NCBI RefSeq assembly: GCF_001509795.1
Contig: NZ_LLZN01000070.1
Location: 1 to 59,277, forward strand
Direction: 5' to 3'
DNA from: Streptomyces sp. NRRL WC-3605
GTDB lineage: Bacteria > Actinomycetota > Actinomycetes > Streptomycetales > Streptomycetaceae
DNA length: 59,277 nucleotides
Shown: positions 17,649 through 25,542 of the stretch, piece by piece
How the letters are laid out: each line of letters starts with the position of its first letter
Position numbering within the stretch: the stretch's first letter is position 1
Translations under genes and position numbers: made by a program
The notes under the pieces: generated by a model
Database searches by the model: none
Told to the model about the DNA's origin: nothing
What the model saw: the letters and a program-made list of their open reading frames with translations, nothing else

Positions 17649-18014
17649 TCAGCGGGCCTTCCGGCCGCGCCTGCCGGTTCTCTTGGTGCTGTCGCCGACG
17701 GCGCGGACCACGGTGACGACGGCCCAGCCGAGCACGAGCGCGATGAACGCGAGCATCGCGAGGTTCGCGGCGATGGCGGTCAGCGCACCGACGAGCAGCG
17801 GGCCGAAGTAGACGCCGGCCGCTACCGCCCCGGCACCGACACCGGAGCCGAGCGCGACGCGCTGCACCGTGCGGTCCGGCAGCGCCTGATGGATGTGCAC
17901 CACCTGCGGCCCAGACGGCTGCTGCGCGGACAGGTGAGTGGGGTCGGCGTAGACGTGGTGGCCGTCGGGGAGCTGAACGACGGTCATCGGGCGGTGTGCG
18001 GGGAGCTGTTCCAT
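17649..18014 (-). CDS. SpdB-like membrane protein (121 aa)
   Basis: A small protein with two closely spaced transmembrane helices in its second half (V-A-L-G-S-G-V-G-A-G-A-V-A-A-G-V, then L-A-M-L-A-F-I-A-L-V-L-G-W) and a basic C-terminus. Spd proteins mediate spreading of conjugative elements through the recipient mycelium. ATG at 18014. It overlaps the preceding zinc-ribbon gene by 31 bp, indicating one operon. Family assignment rests on topology and context. Confidence 0.72.
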   Translation of the reverse strand: MEQLPAHRPMTVVQLPDGHHVYADPTHLSAQQPSGPQVVHIHQALPDRTVQRVALGSGVGAGAVAAGVYFGPLLVGALTAIAANLAMLAFIALVLGWAVVTVVRAVGDSTKRTGRRGRKAR

Positions 18015-18358
18015 GACGCACCCTCCGGGGCGTTGTCGGGAAAAGCGCAGGCAGGACACATGCCGAGCGACGGCGGGATGACGTATCCGGCGTCGCGGCG
18101 GCACTTGGGGCAGGTGCGGCGGGCGGCGTTGGCCCTGGCAAGGGCCGCCCACCGGGCGGCGGTCATCGGGCGTACGGGCTTAGCTCGGTCGATGCGGTAC
18201 AGGTAGGCGACCAGCGGACCCCGCCTACGGCGCGGCCGTTCAAGCTGAGCGGCCACGTCCTGGCCGCCGGGGCGTAGTCCGAGGGCGCGGAGTTGGCGGC
18301 GGGTGGCGTAGCCGTCCGGGGCGAGCCGCCACCGGTAGACCGGCAGCGCGCCCATCAC
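17984..18358 (-). CDS. RRQRL-motif-type zinc-binding protein (124 aa)
   Basis: Begins with G-Y-A-T-R-R-Q-L-R-A-L-G-L-R-P-G-G-Q-D, the signature after which this AICE-associated family is named. Two CxxC knuckles follow (C-P-K-C and C-P-A-C), a likely zinc ribbon. The start overlaps the stop of the DUF2637 gene by 4 bp. It is part of the spread/transfer operon. Molecular function unknown. Confidence 0.78.
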   Translation of the reverse strand: MMGALPVYRWRLAPDGYATRRQLRALGLRPGGQDVAAQLERPRRRRGPLVAYLYRIDRAKPVRPMTAARWAALARANAARRTCPKCRRDAGYVIPPSLGMCPACAFPDNAPEGASWNSSPHTAR

Positions 18359-19245
18359 ACGGCCTGAAGGCCACGCTCGGCACGCAGGGTGTCGCGCAGG
18401 CTCCGGGCGTTCGCCGGGGAGGTACGCACCTCACGGCGGATGCCCTCGGCCGTCAGCCGGGCGTCCGGCCAATCGGCGGTCGCCTTCCGCGCCTCGTCCA
18501 GCAGCTCATCCGGGCTGCGCTTCGGCCGCGGGGTGCGGGCGACCTCGGGCACACGGCCCGTCGCCCGGCGCGGCCGGGTCGACTCGGCCGCCGCCGTGCC
18601 CCGCTCGATCGGCGCCGGGACCGTCTGCTCGATCGCCGGGACGGGCTTGGCCGGGATGGTCGATTTGATGAACCCGACCGCCACCGCCCGGGGAAGTGCC
18701 GTCACGTTCGACGTGATCGGCTGCGGGGTCGATACCGCGAGGTCAGAAGTAGACCGATTCCTCTCGGTTCCGGTCGATTCCTCCACATTCGCGGTCGGGG
18801 GTGCGATCGGGGTCGGGCGATGGTGCAGCACCTTCGCCACGAGATCCGAGCCGAAGTAGATCGACCCGACCGGCAGCGACGTGGCGAGCAGTACGAGCGC
18901 CCAGTTCGCCGGGTCCCAGTCCGCCAGTCGGCCCCAGTCGACCGTGCGGCCGTGCAGCTCCGGGACCAGGCCGTGCACGTAGTTCAGCACGAGCGAGGCG
19001 ATCGTGTAGGCGGCCAGCACCCGCAGCGCGAACACCCGATCCCGCCCCGCGAGCACGAGCGTTGCGATCAGGGCCAGGGCCATGAGGCCGTCGACCACGA
19101 ACGGGTACAGCGTCGCGGCCGTGTCGTCCGCGCCGATGGCGCCCGCGATGTCCCGCAGTGCGTTCCAGGACACCCGGAACGCCATCGCCACGACGACGAC
19201 CAGCGCGAACACGAGGGCCGCACGGCCCTTACGGTGCAGACTCAT
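18355..19245 (-). CDS. DUF2637 domain membrane protein (SpdA-like, 296 aa)
   Basis: Four predicted transmembrane helices in residues 8-140, with F-V-V-D-G-L-M-A-L-A and the later conserved tryptophans typical of DUF2637. The following 150 residues are soluble, proline-rich and end in a small DNA-binding-like helical domain (L-T-A-E-G-I-R-R-E-V). Such proteins are the usual Spd partners of Tra in AICEs. Start ATG 19245 overlaps the DUF6284 stop (ATGA). Confidence 0.85.
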   Translation of the reverse strand: MSLHRKGRAALVFALVVVVAMAFRVSWNALRDIAGAIGADDTAATLYPFVVDGLMALALIATLVLAGRDRVFALRVLAAYTIASLVLNYVHGLVPELHGRTVDWGRLADWDPANWALVLLATSLPVGSIYFGSDLVAKVLHHRPTPIAPPTANVEESTGTERNRSTSDLAVSTPQPITSNVTALPRAVAVGFIKSTIPAKPVPAIEQTVPAPIERGTAAAESTRPRRATGRVPEVARTPRPKRSPDELLDEARKATADWPDARLTAEGIRREVRTSPANARSLRDTLRAERGLQAV

Positions 19246-19505
19246 GCGGCACCGCCCGTCTCGCCGGTGAGGCCGTTGACGTGGTCGCGGTGCGCGGCGA
19301 GCACGCGCCGGCGGGCCCGACGGATACGCCGCTCGTCCAGCTCGCACGGCGTGCGGTCGATGACAACGATCTGCGCGTCCAGCAGCTCCATTTCCGCGCG
19401 GATGACGGGCATCTCGTGGTCGATGGCGTCCAGCTCCGCGTCCGTGGGCTCCATCCACGGCTCGAACGCGGTAACAGCGTCCTGAACAGTCACGATGTGA
19501 TTCAT
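19242..19505 (-). CDS. DUF6284-like small protein (87 aa)
   Basis: First gene of the leftward transfer operon. The sequence M-N-H-I-V-T-V-Q-D-A-V-T-A with E-P-T-D-A-E-L-D-A-I and R-R-I-R-R-A-R-R-R-V-L matches what I recall as DUF6284, common in Streptomyces AICEs next to DUF2637 genes. It is predicted to be all-helical and soluble. Function unknown. Confidence 0.72.
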   Translation of the reverse strand: MNHIVTVQDAVTAFEPWMEPTDAELDAIDHEMPVIRAEMELLDAQIVVIDRTPCELDERRIRRARRRVLAAHRDHVNGLTGETGGAA

Positions 19506-19544
19506 GGGTCGTGTTCTCCCTAGTAGGCGGCAACGGCCCGAACA

Positions 19545-19574
19545 GCACCCCCGGAGTTGCCTCTCCGGGGGTGC
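19545..19574. promoter_or_regulatory. Perfect hairpin upstream of the spd operon
   Basis: A 12-bp perfect stem (19545-19556 with 19563-19574, 6-nt loop) 40 bp upstream of the DUF6284 start. It may be a leader structure or a terminator for a transcript from the 270-bp stretch to its right, which has no recognisable gene. Confidence 0.45.
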
Positions 19575-19846
19575 GCGCCGTTGAGGGTGATCAGCCGCGC
19601 CAGATGCGCGGTACGGCCACTGAGCAGCGGTCGAAGTGCGCCGGACCGGACTCAACCGGCCGGGCTGCCGTACGGGGCACGCCGGTCTTCTCCGCCTTGT
19701 TTTCGACCCCTTCGGGCAGGCGGACCACGGGTTACCGGCTGTTCCCTGTGTGAAGTTCTCAAGCAGCACCCAGCAAGGGGCCCACGGCGAACCACGAGCT
19801 ATCCCGAACCGGCAAGGCGATGAAGGCAGCCCAAAGAAGGAGCCTT

Positions 19847-19924
19847 CCACCGCTGTCCTAGGACTACGGCGACCTGAAATGAGAATGCACCGCTGTCCTA
19901 GGACTGTCAACAGTCCTAGGACTG
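19847..19924. promoter_or_regulatory. Three-copy palindromic operator for the GntR repressor
   Basis: The palindrome GTCCTAGGAC occurs at 19855-19864, 19895-19904 and 19913-19922. The first two share the longer left context ACCGCT, and the last two form a larger dyad. The cluster ends 34 bp before the korSA-like gene and lies in the divergent promoter region. It is most likely the repressor's autoregulatory operator. Confidence 0.75.
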
Positions 19925-19958
19925 TGTGCTTCACTTGAGTCGTCGAAAGGAGTTCCGC

Positions 19959-20762
19959 GTGGCATCGAAAGCGCCAAAGTGGCGGGAACTGGCCGACCGG
20001 TTCGCCGAGCAGATCAGGCACGGCGACTTGGCCCCCGGCAAGCAGCTTCCGCAGATCCGGGACCTCGTGGACGCGGGCGAGGGGTCCAAGGAGACCGTCC
20101 ATCGCGCCTACAAAGCCCTGGAAGCCGAAGGGCTGGTCACGATGACCCGCGGCCACGGCACAGTGGTGCGCCCCAAGTCACCGCTCAAGCGGTTGGGCAT
20201 CGCCCGGTACGACAAGGCCAAGTGGCGCGACGGTGACGAAGTCGCGTTCATTGCTGACCGGGTGGCGTCCGGCCGCGCGTACCGCCGGAACGAGCAGACC
20301 CAGACAGTCAGCCGAGTGAAGGCGCCGGCGGCCGTGGCAGCGGCCCACGGCTTGCCCGAGGGGGCCGATGTGTACGCGCGGGCGCGCCTAGTGAAGGAAG
20401 GCTCGCAGCCAACCCACACCCTGACCAGCTACTACCGGCCCGAACACGTCGAAGGAACGCGCATCGTCGACCCGGCCCCGGGCCCGGCCGGTCGCGGTGG
20501 TGGGTTTCGTGTCCTGTATGAGGCCGGGTACGAAATCGACCACATGACGGAGGAGCTGTTCGCGCGCGTACCGACGACGGAAGAGACCCAGCTTCTCCAA
20601 CTAACGCCGGGTGAATGGGTGGTGGAATTGCATCGCACCACCTACACAGCGGATGGGACCGTGGTTGAGTTCGCCATCGGGGTGCACGCGGCGACGCGGT
20701 TTGCGTGGTCGTACGACTTTAAGGTTCCGGACTCGGCCAAGACGGAGGGTGAGAGCAAGTGA
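19959..20762 (+). CDS. GntR-family repressor with UTRA domain (KorSA-like, 267 aa)
   Basis: N-terminal winged helix (about residues 8-75: A-D-R-F-A-E-Q-I-R-H-G-D-L-A-P-G-K-Q-L-P, then E-G-L-V-T-M-T-R-G-H-G-T-V-V) and a C-terminal UTRA-like effector domain. The GTG at 19959 has an AAAGGAG ribosome site 6 bp upstream, favoured over the in-frame GTG at 19926. In pSAM2, KorSA silences transfer and replication genes. The position at the divergent promoter and the palindromes upstream suit the same role. Confidence 0.88.
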   Translation: MASKAPKWRELADRFAEQIRHGDLAPGKQLPQIRDLVDAGEGSKETVHRAYKALEAEGLVTMTRGHGTVVRPKSPLKRLGIARYDKAKWRDGDEVAFIADRVASGRAYRRNEQTQTVSRVKAPAAVAAAHGLPEGADVYARARLVKEGSQPTHTLTSYYRPEHVEGTRIVDPAPGPAGRGGGFRVLYEAGYEIDHMTEELFARVPTTEETQLLQLTPGEWVVELHRTTYTADGTVVEFAIGVHAATRFAWSYDFKVPDSAKTEGESK

Positions 20763-21424
20763 TCCCGGCTCAGGCGTGGGCGGACGCACAGCGGCTCTGG
20801 GACTTCCAGCAGATGGGGCACGAGCCGCGCCCGTGCTCAGTCGCCATCGGTCTCGGCAGCCACGACCTGGGGGTGGCCGATACTGCGGCGGACCTTTACC
20901 ACCAGGGCATGGCGCCGCTCATTGTCTTCACCGGGGCGACCAGCCGCACGACGCGTGAGCGGATGCCACGCGGCGAAGCCGAGCACTACCGCGACCGTGC
21001 GATGGAGGTGGGAGTTCCCGAGCACGTCATCCTCGTTGAGCCGAATGCGAGGAACACGGGCGAGAACATCCGCTTCTCCCGCGCGCTCCTCAAAGAGCGG
21101 CACGTGCCCGTCACGTCCGCCCTCCTGGTCAGCAAGCCCTACGAGGAACGGCGCGCGTACGCGACAGCCTGCAAGATGTGGCCCGGCGTCGAATGGGTGT
21201 GTGCATCCACCCCTATGACGCTCCCTGACTACGTCGACTCGATCGGGGACGCACGTCTCGTCGTCGACATGCTGGTCGGGGCTCAGCAGCGGCTCATGGT
21301 CTACCCCCGGCAGGGGTTCATGATCGAGCAGGAGATTCCCGCCGACATCAAGGCCGCGTACGACCGTCTTCGCGACCACGGATTCACGAGCCGCCTCGTG
21401 TCTGAGGAAGCGAGCCATGGATAA
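20759..21424 (+). CDS. YdcF/DUF218 family protein (221 aa)
   Basis: GTG start overlaps the repressor's stop by 4 bp, so translation is coupled. V-A-I-G-L-G-S-H, then E-P-N-A-R-N-T-G-E-N-I and L-V-S-K-P-Y-E-E-R-R are the DUF218 (SanA/YdcF/ElyC) signatures. No signal peptide is visible, unlike envelope members. Why a YdcF protein travels with the repressor in AICEs is not known; a nucleotide- or cofactor-sensing role is speculation. Confidence 0.85.
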   Translation: MIPAQAWADAQRLWDFQQMGHEPRPCSVAIGLGSHDLGVADTAADLYHQGMAPLIVFTGATSRTTRERMPRGEAEHYRDRAMEVGVPEHVILVEPNARNTGENIRFSRALLKERHVPVTSALLVSKPYEERRAYATACKMWPGVEWVCASTPMTLPDYVDSIGDARLVVDMLVGAQQRLMVYPRQGFMIEQEIPADIKAAYDRLRDHGFTSRLVSEEASHG

Positions 21425-21559
21425 CATCTGCGTTCAGCACGGCCTGTTGTGCGCTTAGGGCACAGCGATCCGGCCATTCCATCCGGTGGGTGCTTGATTG
21501 GCTAACGGCAGAGGTAGCTACCCGAGGTCATGACGGCATCGATCAACGGGTGGGTGGCT

Positions 21560-21733
21560 ATGCCTGGCGTGAACGAGAACATGGCCGATCGGCGGTCGGA
21601 GAAGGCGACCGACTTCGGCGAAGAGAACGCAATCGGGTGGGGCCTGGCGGCGGTTACGAGCGCTCTCCTGGAGGTTGCAGCGGCCATCCGCGAGGCTGGC
21701 AGCGATGTCGCCAGCGCGCTACGGGAGCGCTGA
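21560..21733 (+). CDS. Hypothetical small protein (57 aa)
   Basis: Short open frame starting ATG 21560. The sequence is acidic then alanine-rich and helical (A-A-V-T-S-A-L-L-E-V-A-A-A-I-R-E-A). No family recognised. It lies alone between the YdcF gene and the DUF3800 gene. Its reality is uncertain. Confidence 0.4.
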   Translation: MPGVNENMADRRSEKATDFGEENAIGWGLAAVTSALLEVAAAIREAGSDVASALRER

Positions 21734-21909
21734 GAGCCCGACTCGGCTGGCCCGAGTCTTGTAGCGGACAGTGGCATACACCTTGTGAGTGACTGCACCT
21801 GCGTACAGGTTTCCTCATGGCGAACCCTGCCGTACGGTGGTCGTAAGGGCTGACCCGGAGCTCATGCTCCGGCTAGGCACTTTCCGCCCCCCAGGATTCC
21901 TGGGGGGCC

Positions 21910-22674
21910 TCAACTTTTCCGGACGACGACGCCTGGCGCAGGGCCGCCAGCCACGCGATTGGTCTCGCGGCGCATCGCATCCCCCAGCTCATGCCACATT
22001 TCGGCGGGGCATACACGCGCAACCCCCGCGCTCGGGGGGATGAGGGATCGGAACCCCGCGTATGCCACGAGGTCTGCGAATTGAATGAGATACGAGTGGT
22101 CGGAGCGTCTGGGGACTGGGTCGTCAACCAGCATCCGAGCAGGGACCTTGAGTGAGCCCGTGCCGTAGTAACTCCCCGCGGTCATGTACCGACGGGCTCG
22201 CCGGACCAACCGCCGGACGTGATCATTTTCTCCCTCGTCATGGAAGATCATCACCGGTTCCCCGGTGGCGGAGCTGGCGCGCTCAAGTCGTTGGAGCAGC
22301 GTGATCCAGGCGAGTTCGAAGCACTCGGAGTCTCGTAGATCGTTCTCGCGTTTGTCGATCACAATGGCGAATGCCTTGGCCTGCATCTGGCTGAGTACGC
22401 GCATGTGCGCTCGATAGATGATGTAGCGAGCGCTGGGTCCTAGACCGAGATCGCGGATGGAACCGCTATTGCGCAAGAGGAAGTTGGCCTTCAGTTCTGA
22501 GCGCATGAGGATGCCGAAGCGGTCTTTGATGCGTCGTCGGAACGCTACAGCCTCGTCAAACGATGCAGCCCAGTTGTGCGAGCTAAGCAGCACGCAGCCG
22601 AGTGTGTAGGTCACGGTGCCGCCCTTGGCGACCGCGCCCGTGTTGCCCGACTCGTCAATGTAGGCCAGTAGCAC
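21910..22674 (-). CDS. DUF3800 domain protein (254 aa)
   Basis: Starts (GTG 22674) with L-A-Y-I-D-E-S-G-N-T-G, the defining DUF3800 motif. Further acidic residues are in A-I-V-I-D-K-R-E and I-F-H-D-E-G, and a final Q-F-A-D-L-V-A-Y. The pattern of Asp/Glu residues resembles RNase H-fold nucleases and fits a metal-dependent activity. DUF3800 genes are common on mobile elements, often as defence-like cargo. It is the last gene before the internal att repeat and has somewhat lower GC than the transfer genes. Confidence 0.85.
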   Translation of the reverse strand: MLLAYIDESGNTGAVAKGGTVTYTLGCVLLSSHNWAASFDEAVAFRRRIKDRFGILMRSELKANFLLRNSGSIRDLGLGPSARYIIYRAHMRVLSQMQAKAFAIVIDKRENDLRDSECFELAWITLLQRLERASSATGEPVMIFHDEGENDHVRRLVRRARRYMTAGSYYGTGSLKVPARMLVDDPVPRRSDHSYLIQFADLVAYAGFRSLIPPSAGVARVCPAEMWHELGDAMRRETNRVAGGPAPGVVVRKS

Positions 22675-22846
22675 ATCAACATCATGCAGCAGCGCAACGC
22701 GGCTGCTCTACGGGTTTCGCACGGTTGATCCTCTTCAGGTGACAGAGGAGTGCTTTGGCGTCATGCAGGCCTCGGAACCAGAGGGCGGGGCACGGAACGG
22801 TAACGGTGCCCGCCGGTGCCGACCGCAGCGAAGCGCGCATCAATGC

Positions 22847-22867
22847 GGGGGCCAAACAGGGGGCCAA
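22847..22867. repeat. Candidate integrase arm-type site, right copy
   Basis: Identical 21-bp copy of 11313-11333, made of two tandem GGGGGCCAA-type units, about 100 bp before the internal att core. Both ends of the same element carry it, which supports a recombination role. Confidence 0.5.
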
Positions 22868-22969
22868 ACGCTGCAACCACAGCAAGACCGTCCAGGACGG
22901 TGATGGACAGCACCGGAGCCGAACCGGCAGTTCAGTCCCTACGGAGCAAGGTCAAGAGGGGCGCGATCG

Positions 22970-23015
22970 CGTTCGGGACGAAGAGGTCGTGGGTTCAAAT
23001 CCCGCCACCCCGACA
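22970..23015. repeat. Internal att core (junction of the two tandem elements)
   Basis: 46-bp exact copy of the tRNA-Pro 3' part found at 11217-11262, but without the 5' half of the tRNA, so not a functional tRNA gene. It marks where one element ends and the next begins. Confidence 0.92.
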
Positions 23016-23025
23016 GCCGAAACAG

Positions 23026-23065
23026 CAGGTGAGGCACCTAGGAACGTTCCTAGGTGCCTCACCTG
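23026..23065. terminator. Perfect 40-bp palindrome after the internal att site
   Basis: 20+20 bp perfect palindrome with no spacer, followed by TTTT. It occupies the same place relative to the att core as the hairpin after attL, so it would have been the tRNA terminator supplied by this element before the second element arrived. Confidence 0.75.
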
Positions 23066-23757
23066 TTTTCGTGTGCTCTGCTTCCGGTAGACCTCCTCAG
23101 TTACGGCGGTGCCCGAGTGCGGCGTGAGATCACTTCGGTCGGGCAGGGGGTGACCGGCTTCGGTCGCGCGTTCGCGGGCCAAGGCTTCGTTGTGGTCGGC
23201 GCGTGCCTGGCGGAGGGCGCCAAGGGTGACGGAGTAGGCGCGGGACTTGGTGGAGAAGTGGCCGCGGAAGCCGAGCATGTGGGCCCACTTGCGCAGGCGG
23301 AGGTCTTCCAGCTCGGGAAGCGCCCCGAGGCGCCAGCAGGTGAGGATCATGCGCCGGGCGTCGTCGGTGACGTCGGAGCCGATCAGGTCCGTGATCGGGT
23401 TGCGGATGGGGCGGTCGAGGGTGCCCGCGGTCTCGGCGCCCTTGGTGGCGTACTTGGCGATGTAGGCGGCCACGGCGCGGCTGGACAGTTCCGAGCTGCC
23501 TGCGAAGTCGGCCGAGCGGATGGGGCGGATGTCGAGCTGGTCGCCGAAGCGGAAGGTGTACGCGTGTCCGTCGAGGACCGGACCGGGCACCTCGGCTTCC
23601 TTGGCCGCCCAGCGGATCGCATCAGTGAGGAGTTCGGTCGTGGCCCAGGCCGGCGGGGCGTCCTCGGCGCCGTCCGGGCCGTCGAGGCGGATGACGGCGC
23701 GGAAGTGGACGGCACCTCGTCGCTGGTACTCGGCGACCTTGGCGCAGGAGACCTTGA
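23066..23757 (-). pseudogene. RepSA-type replication initiator fragment fused to integrase C-terminus
   Basis: A continuous reading frame starts at L-K-V-S-C-A-K-V-A-E-Y-Q-R-R-G-A-V-H-F near 23757 (mid-RepSA) and runs through I-A-K-Y-A-T-K-G and R-K-W-A-H-M-L-G-F-R-G-H. At about 23140 it switches to H-S-G-T-A-V-T-E-E-V-Y-R-K-Q, the integrase segment with the catalytic tyrosine. The RepSA N-terminus, all of xis and the rest of int are missing. This is the scar of a collapsed int-xis-rep region. Confidence 0.8.
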
Positions 23758-23938
23758 GGCAGTGCCTCAGCGCCGTGCAGCACCCGTCAGACCAGCCTCC
23801 GCACGCAGAACCCGAAGACGTGCCCCAAGCACCCGCATCCGCTCGCGCCGTTCACTCCCCATACGCAGGGTTCTACACCACGAGCCGATAGCGACCGGGT
23901 GCAAGAGCAGCATCAACAGCCGCCAGGATGAGCGTGAT

Positions 23939-24244
23939 TCAAAGTCTCTCTACTAGTTCAAGGCCCGCGCACGGCGCGGGCGCGCGCCGCCTCTGCGGCG
24001 CGCTGCGTGCATGCGGACAGAGGTAGGAAAACCCTCCATGGCTGGGGCGGTCGGCTCCACCGACCTTCTCACTTATGCCGTTCGATGCACTTTCTATCAG
24101 CCCTAGAGATAGCAGCTTCCGAAGGATCGCGGAGGCACCTTCCGTTAGCCCTGGATCCTTCTTGGAAACTTGATCAACAGACATTCCATAGCTCTGCCCA
24201 TGAATCGGCTGCTCAATCTCTCCGTCCGCGAGATGACCGCACAC
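23939..24244 (-). CDS. Hypothetical protein (uncertain)
   Basis: Open frame of 101 residues with a segment L-T-E-G-A-S-A-I-L-R-K-L-L-S-L-G-L-I-E-S that resembles a winged-helix recognition region. The C-terminal third is arginine-rich and probably non-coding in origin. It overlaps a rightward open frame, so at most one is real. Confidence 0.3.
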   Translation of the reverse strand: MCGHLADGEIEQPIHGQSYGMSVDQVSKKDPGLTEGASAILRKLLSLGLIESASNGISEKVGGADRPSHGGFSYLCPHARSAPQRRRAPAPCAGLELVERL

Positions 24245-24502
24245 CTAAGAGGTGTTCACGGAATTCACGGCGGAAGTCTTTGGTCCGACCCTCACCAGGC
24301 CTGGCTGGATTCAACCAAGACGGCTATCAAGTCCGTAAATAGCCACTTCGGAATCAACTGCTACTTCTTGGGCTATTCATGCGACATGCAATCGGATGCC
24401 GGAGGGCTGACTCTCGACGGAGACCGGCTCGAGATGCCTAGCTACAGGCCCGAGTCCTTGGAGGATGTAGACATCCACGTCTGCCAGGACCGCAACCAGT
24501 GA
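24200..24502 (+). CDS. Hypothetical protein (100 aa, low-GC)
   Basis: Begins M-N-R-L-L-N-L-S-V-R-E-M-T-A-H-L-R and ends D-V-D-I-H-V-C-Q-D-R-N-Q. GC is clearly lower than the surroundings, suggesting a different origin. No recognised family and no clear ribosome site. A hairpin follows at 24527-24566. Confidence 0.35.
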   Translation: MNRLLNLSVREMTAHLRGVHGIHGGSLWSDPHQAWLDSTKTAIKSVNSHFGINCYFLGYSCDMQSDAGGLTLDGDRLEMPSYRPESLEDVDIHVCQDRNQ

Positions 24503-24526
24503 CGTGGAAGCCGTGCCACATGTCCA

Positions 24527-24566
24527 AGCGCCCTCCCGGGCCGTCCTCGGGCCGTCGAAGGGCGCT
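24527..24566. terminator. Candidate terminator hairpin
   Basis: 8-bp stem AGCGCCCT/AGGGCGCT enclosing GC-rich sequence, 25 bp after the preceding open frame. Confidence 0.4.
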
Positions 24567-24691
24567 CAATGGTGACCGACGTCGACAACTGCCGACAGCG
24601 CATCAGCAGGTCAGGACGTTGATCGGTTAGGCGGCCGCAGGTCACGGCCGCCCGTGATCAGTGTGGCTGTGCTGAGGTGCCGCCTAAAGGG

Positions 24692-24892
24692 TCACCAGGA
24701 GTGAGATCGTGTTCGATCACGGCCGAGAAGTCTCCGTATTAGCAAGAAAGTGCCCGCGCCGATCAGGGCCACCCCCGTAAGGATCAAGGCCATCCCGATG
24801 GCGATCAGAAACGTGCCAATAAGGACCAGAAGCGCCCCGATCAGGACCAAGAGCGTCCCGATGATAAGGAGAAAGATCGCGAGGACGGTCAC
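24692..24892 (-). CDS. Small repetitive membrane protein (66 aa)
   Basis: Almost wholly hydrophobic with an internal repeat of the form I-G-T/A-L-L-V-L-I-G, giving two membrane helices followed by a short basic tail (R-R-L-L-G-R-D-R-T-R). GTG start at 24892 with GGAG upstream. No named family. It is the first of several tiny membrane proteins in this island. Confidence 0.65.
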   Translation of the reverse strand: MTVLAIFLLIIGTLLVLIGALLVLIGTFLIAIGMALILTGVALIGAGTFLLIRRLLGRDRTRSHSW

Positions 24893-25012
24893 GGTTGTCT
24901 CCTGTCCTCCCTCCCGCTCTGACTCCTTCCCATTCCCGGCGCAAACACTCTGCCTTTTGCGCCTGGCTGTTGTGCTGTCAGGCCCGGGCTGGTCCGGGCT
25001 TTCGGGAGTCGG

Positions 25013-25183
25013 TCAGCGGGCCGGGCGGCGGGTGGAGCGCCAGATGGAGCGGGCCGCCAGGTAGAGCAGATCGACGATCAGAAGCAGTACGCCGATGGAC
25101 ATCAGGTAGAGCATGCCGTCGACGGCCGCGCCGATGGCGACCAGAGCGATTCCGGCGATGAGCAGGATCAGGAAGGGGACCAT
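25013..25183 (-). CDS. Small two-helix membrane protein (56 aa)
   Basis: ATG 25183; two transmembrane helices with the linker A-A-V-D-G-M-L-Y-L and a basic tail S-T-R-R-P-A-R. It is a paralogue of the 56-residue protein at 51089-51259 (same length, same A-x-D-G-x-x-Y-L linker). Function unknown; both sit near the outer ends of the island. Confidence 0.65.
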   Translation of the reverse strand: MVPFLILLIAGIALVAIGAAVDGMLYLMSIGVLLLIVDLLYLAARSIWRSTRRPAR

Positions 25184-25542
25184 GACGGGGTGCCTCGTGG
25201 GAAGGAACCGTGCGGAATCTATGTGTTCTCTCGGCTACGGCAGGACACGCTGTGCCTGTGCTCGATGTCGCGTCGGCCGAGGAGGGGTACGTGGCGGCTC
25301 CGGCGCACAAGGTCGCCACCAGAGTGGAGGCGGCGTCCGCCGACCGCGTGCCCCACCGACCCCAAAGTTCTCAGGACGATGCCGACGACAACCGGCCGGT
25401 TTCTTCGAGCGCGCCGTCAGGAAAGCGAGTGCGCCAGGCAGCATGCTGTTCGTTTGATCCTCCGCGTGCCCGGACGCTCGGATTCCAGGACTCCTGGGCG
25501 CCTCGCAGCCGGTACCCCCACGGGGCTTCGGCCTTAGGGATC

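Larger units (their letters stand above)
11217..22969. mobile_element. AICE-type integrative and conjugative element, apparently intact (about 11.75 kb)
   Basis: Bounded by identical 46-bp att repeats. It carries all AICE modules: tyrosine integrase and excisionase beside attL, primase-polymerase plus DUF3631 ATPase for replication, a single FtsK-type DNA translocase for double-strand conjugation, Spd-type spread proteins and a GntR repressor. All of its genes read without frameshift. pSAM2 of S. ambofaciens is the known example using a tRNA-Pro site. This one differs by replacing RepSA with a prim-pol module. Confidence 0.9.

Noticed and set aside
22970..23015. A second tRNA-Pro gene at the internal and right att repeats
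   Set aside because: Only the anticodon-arm-to-3' part is present; the acceptor 5' strand and D arm are missing, so they cannot fold as tRNA.
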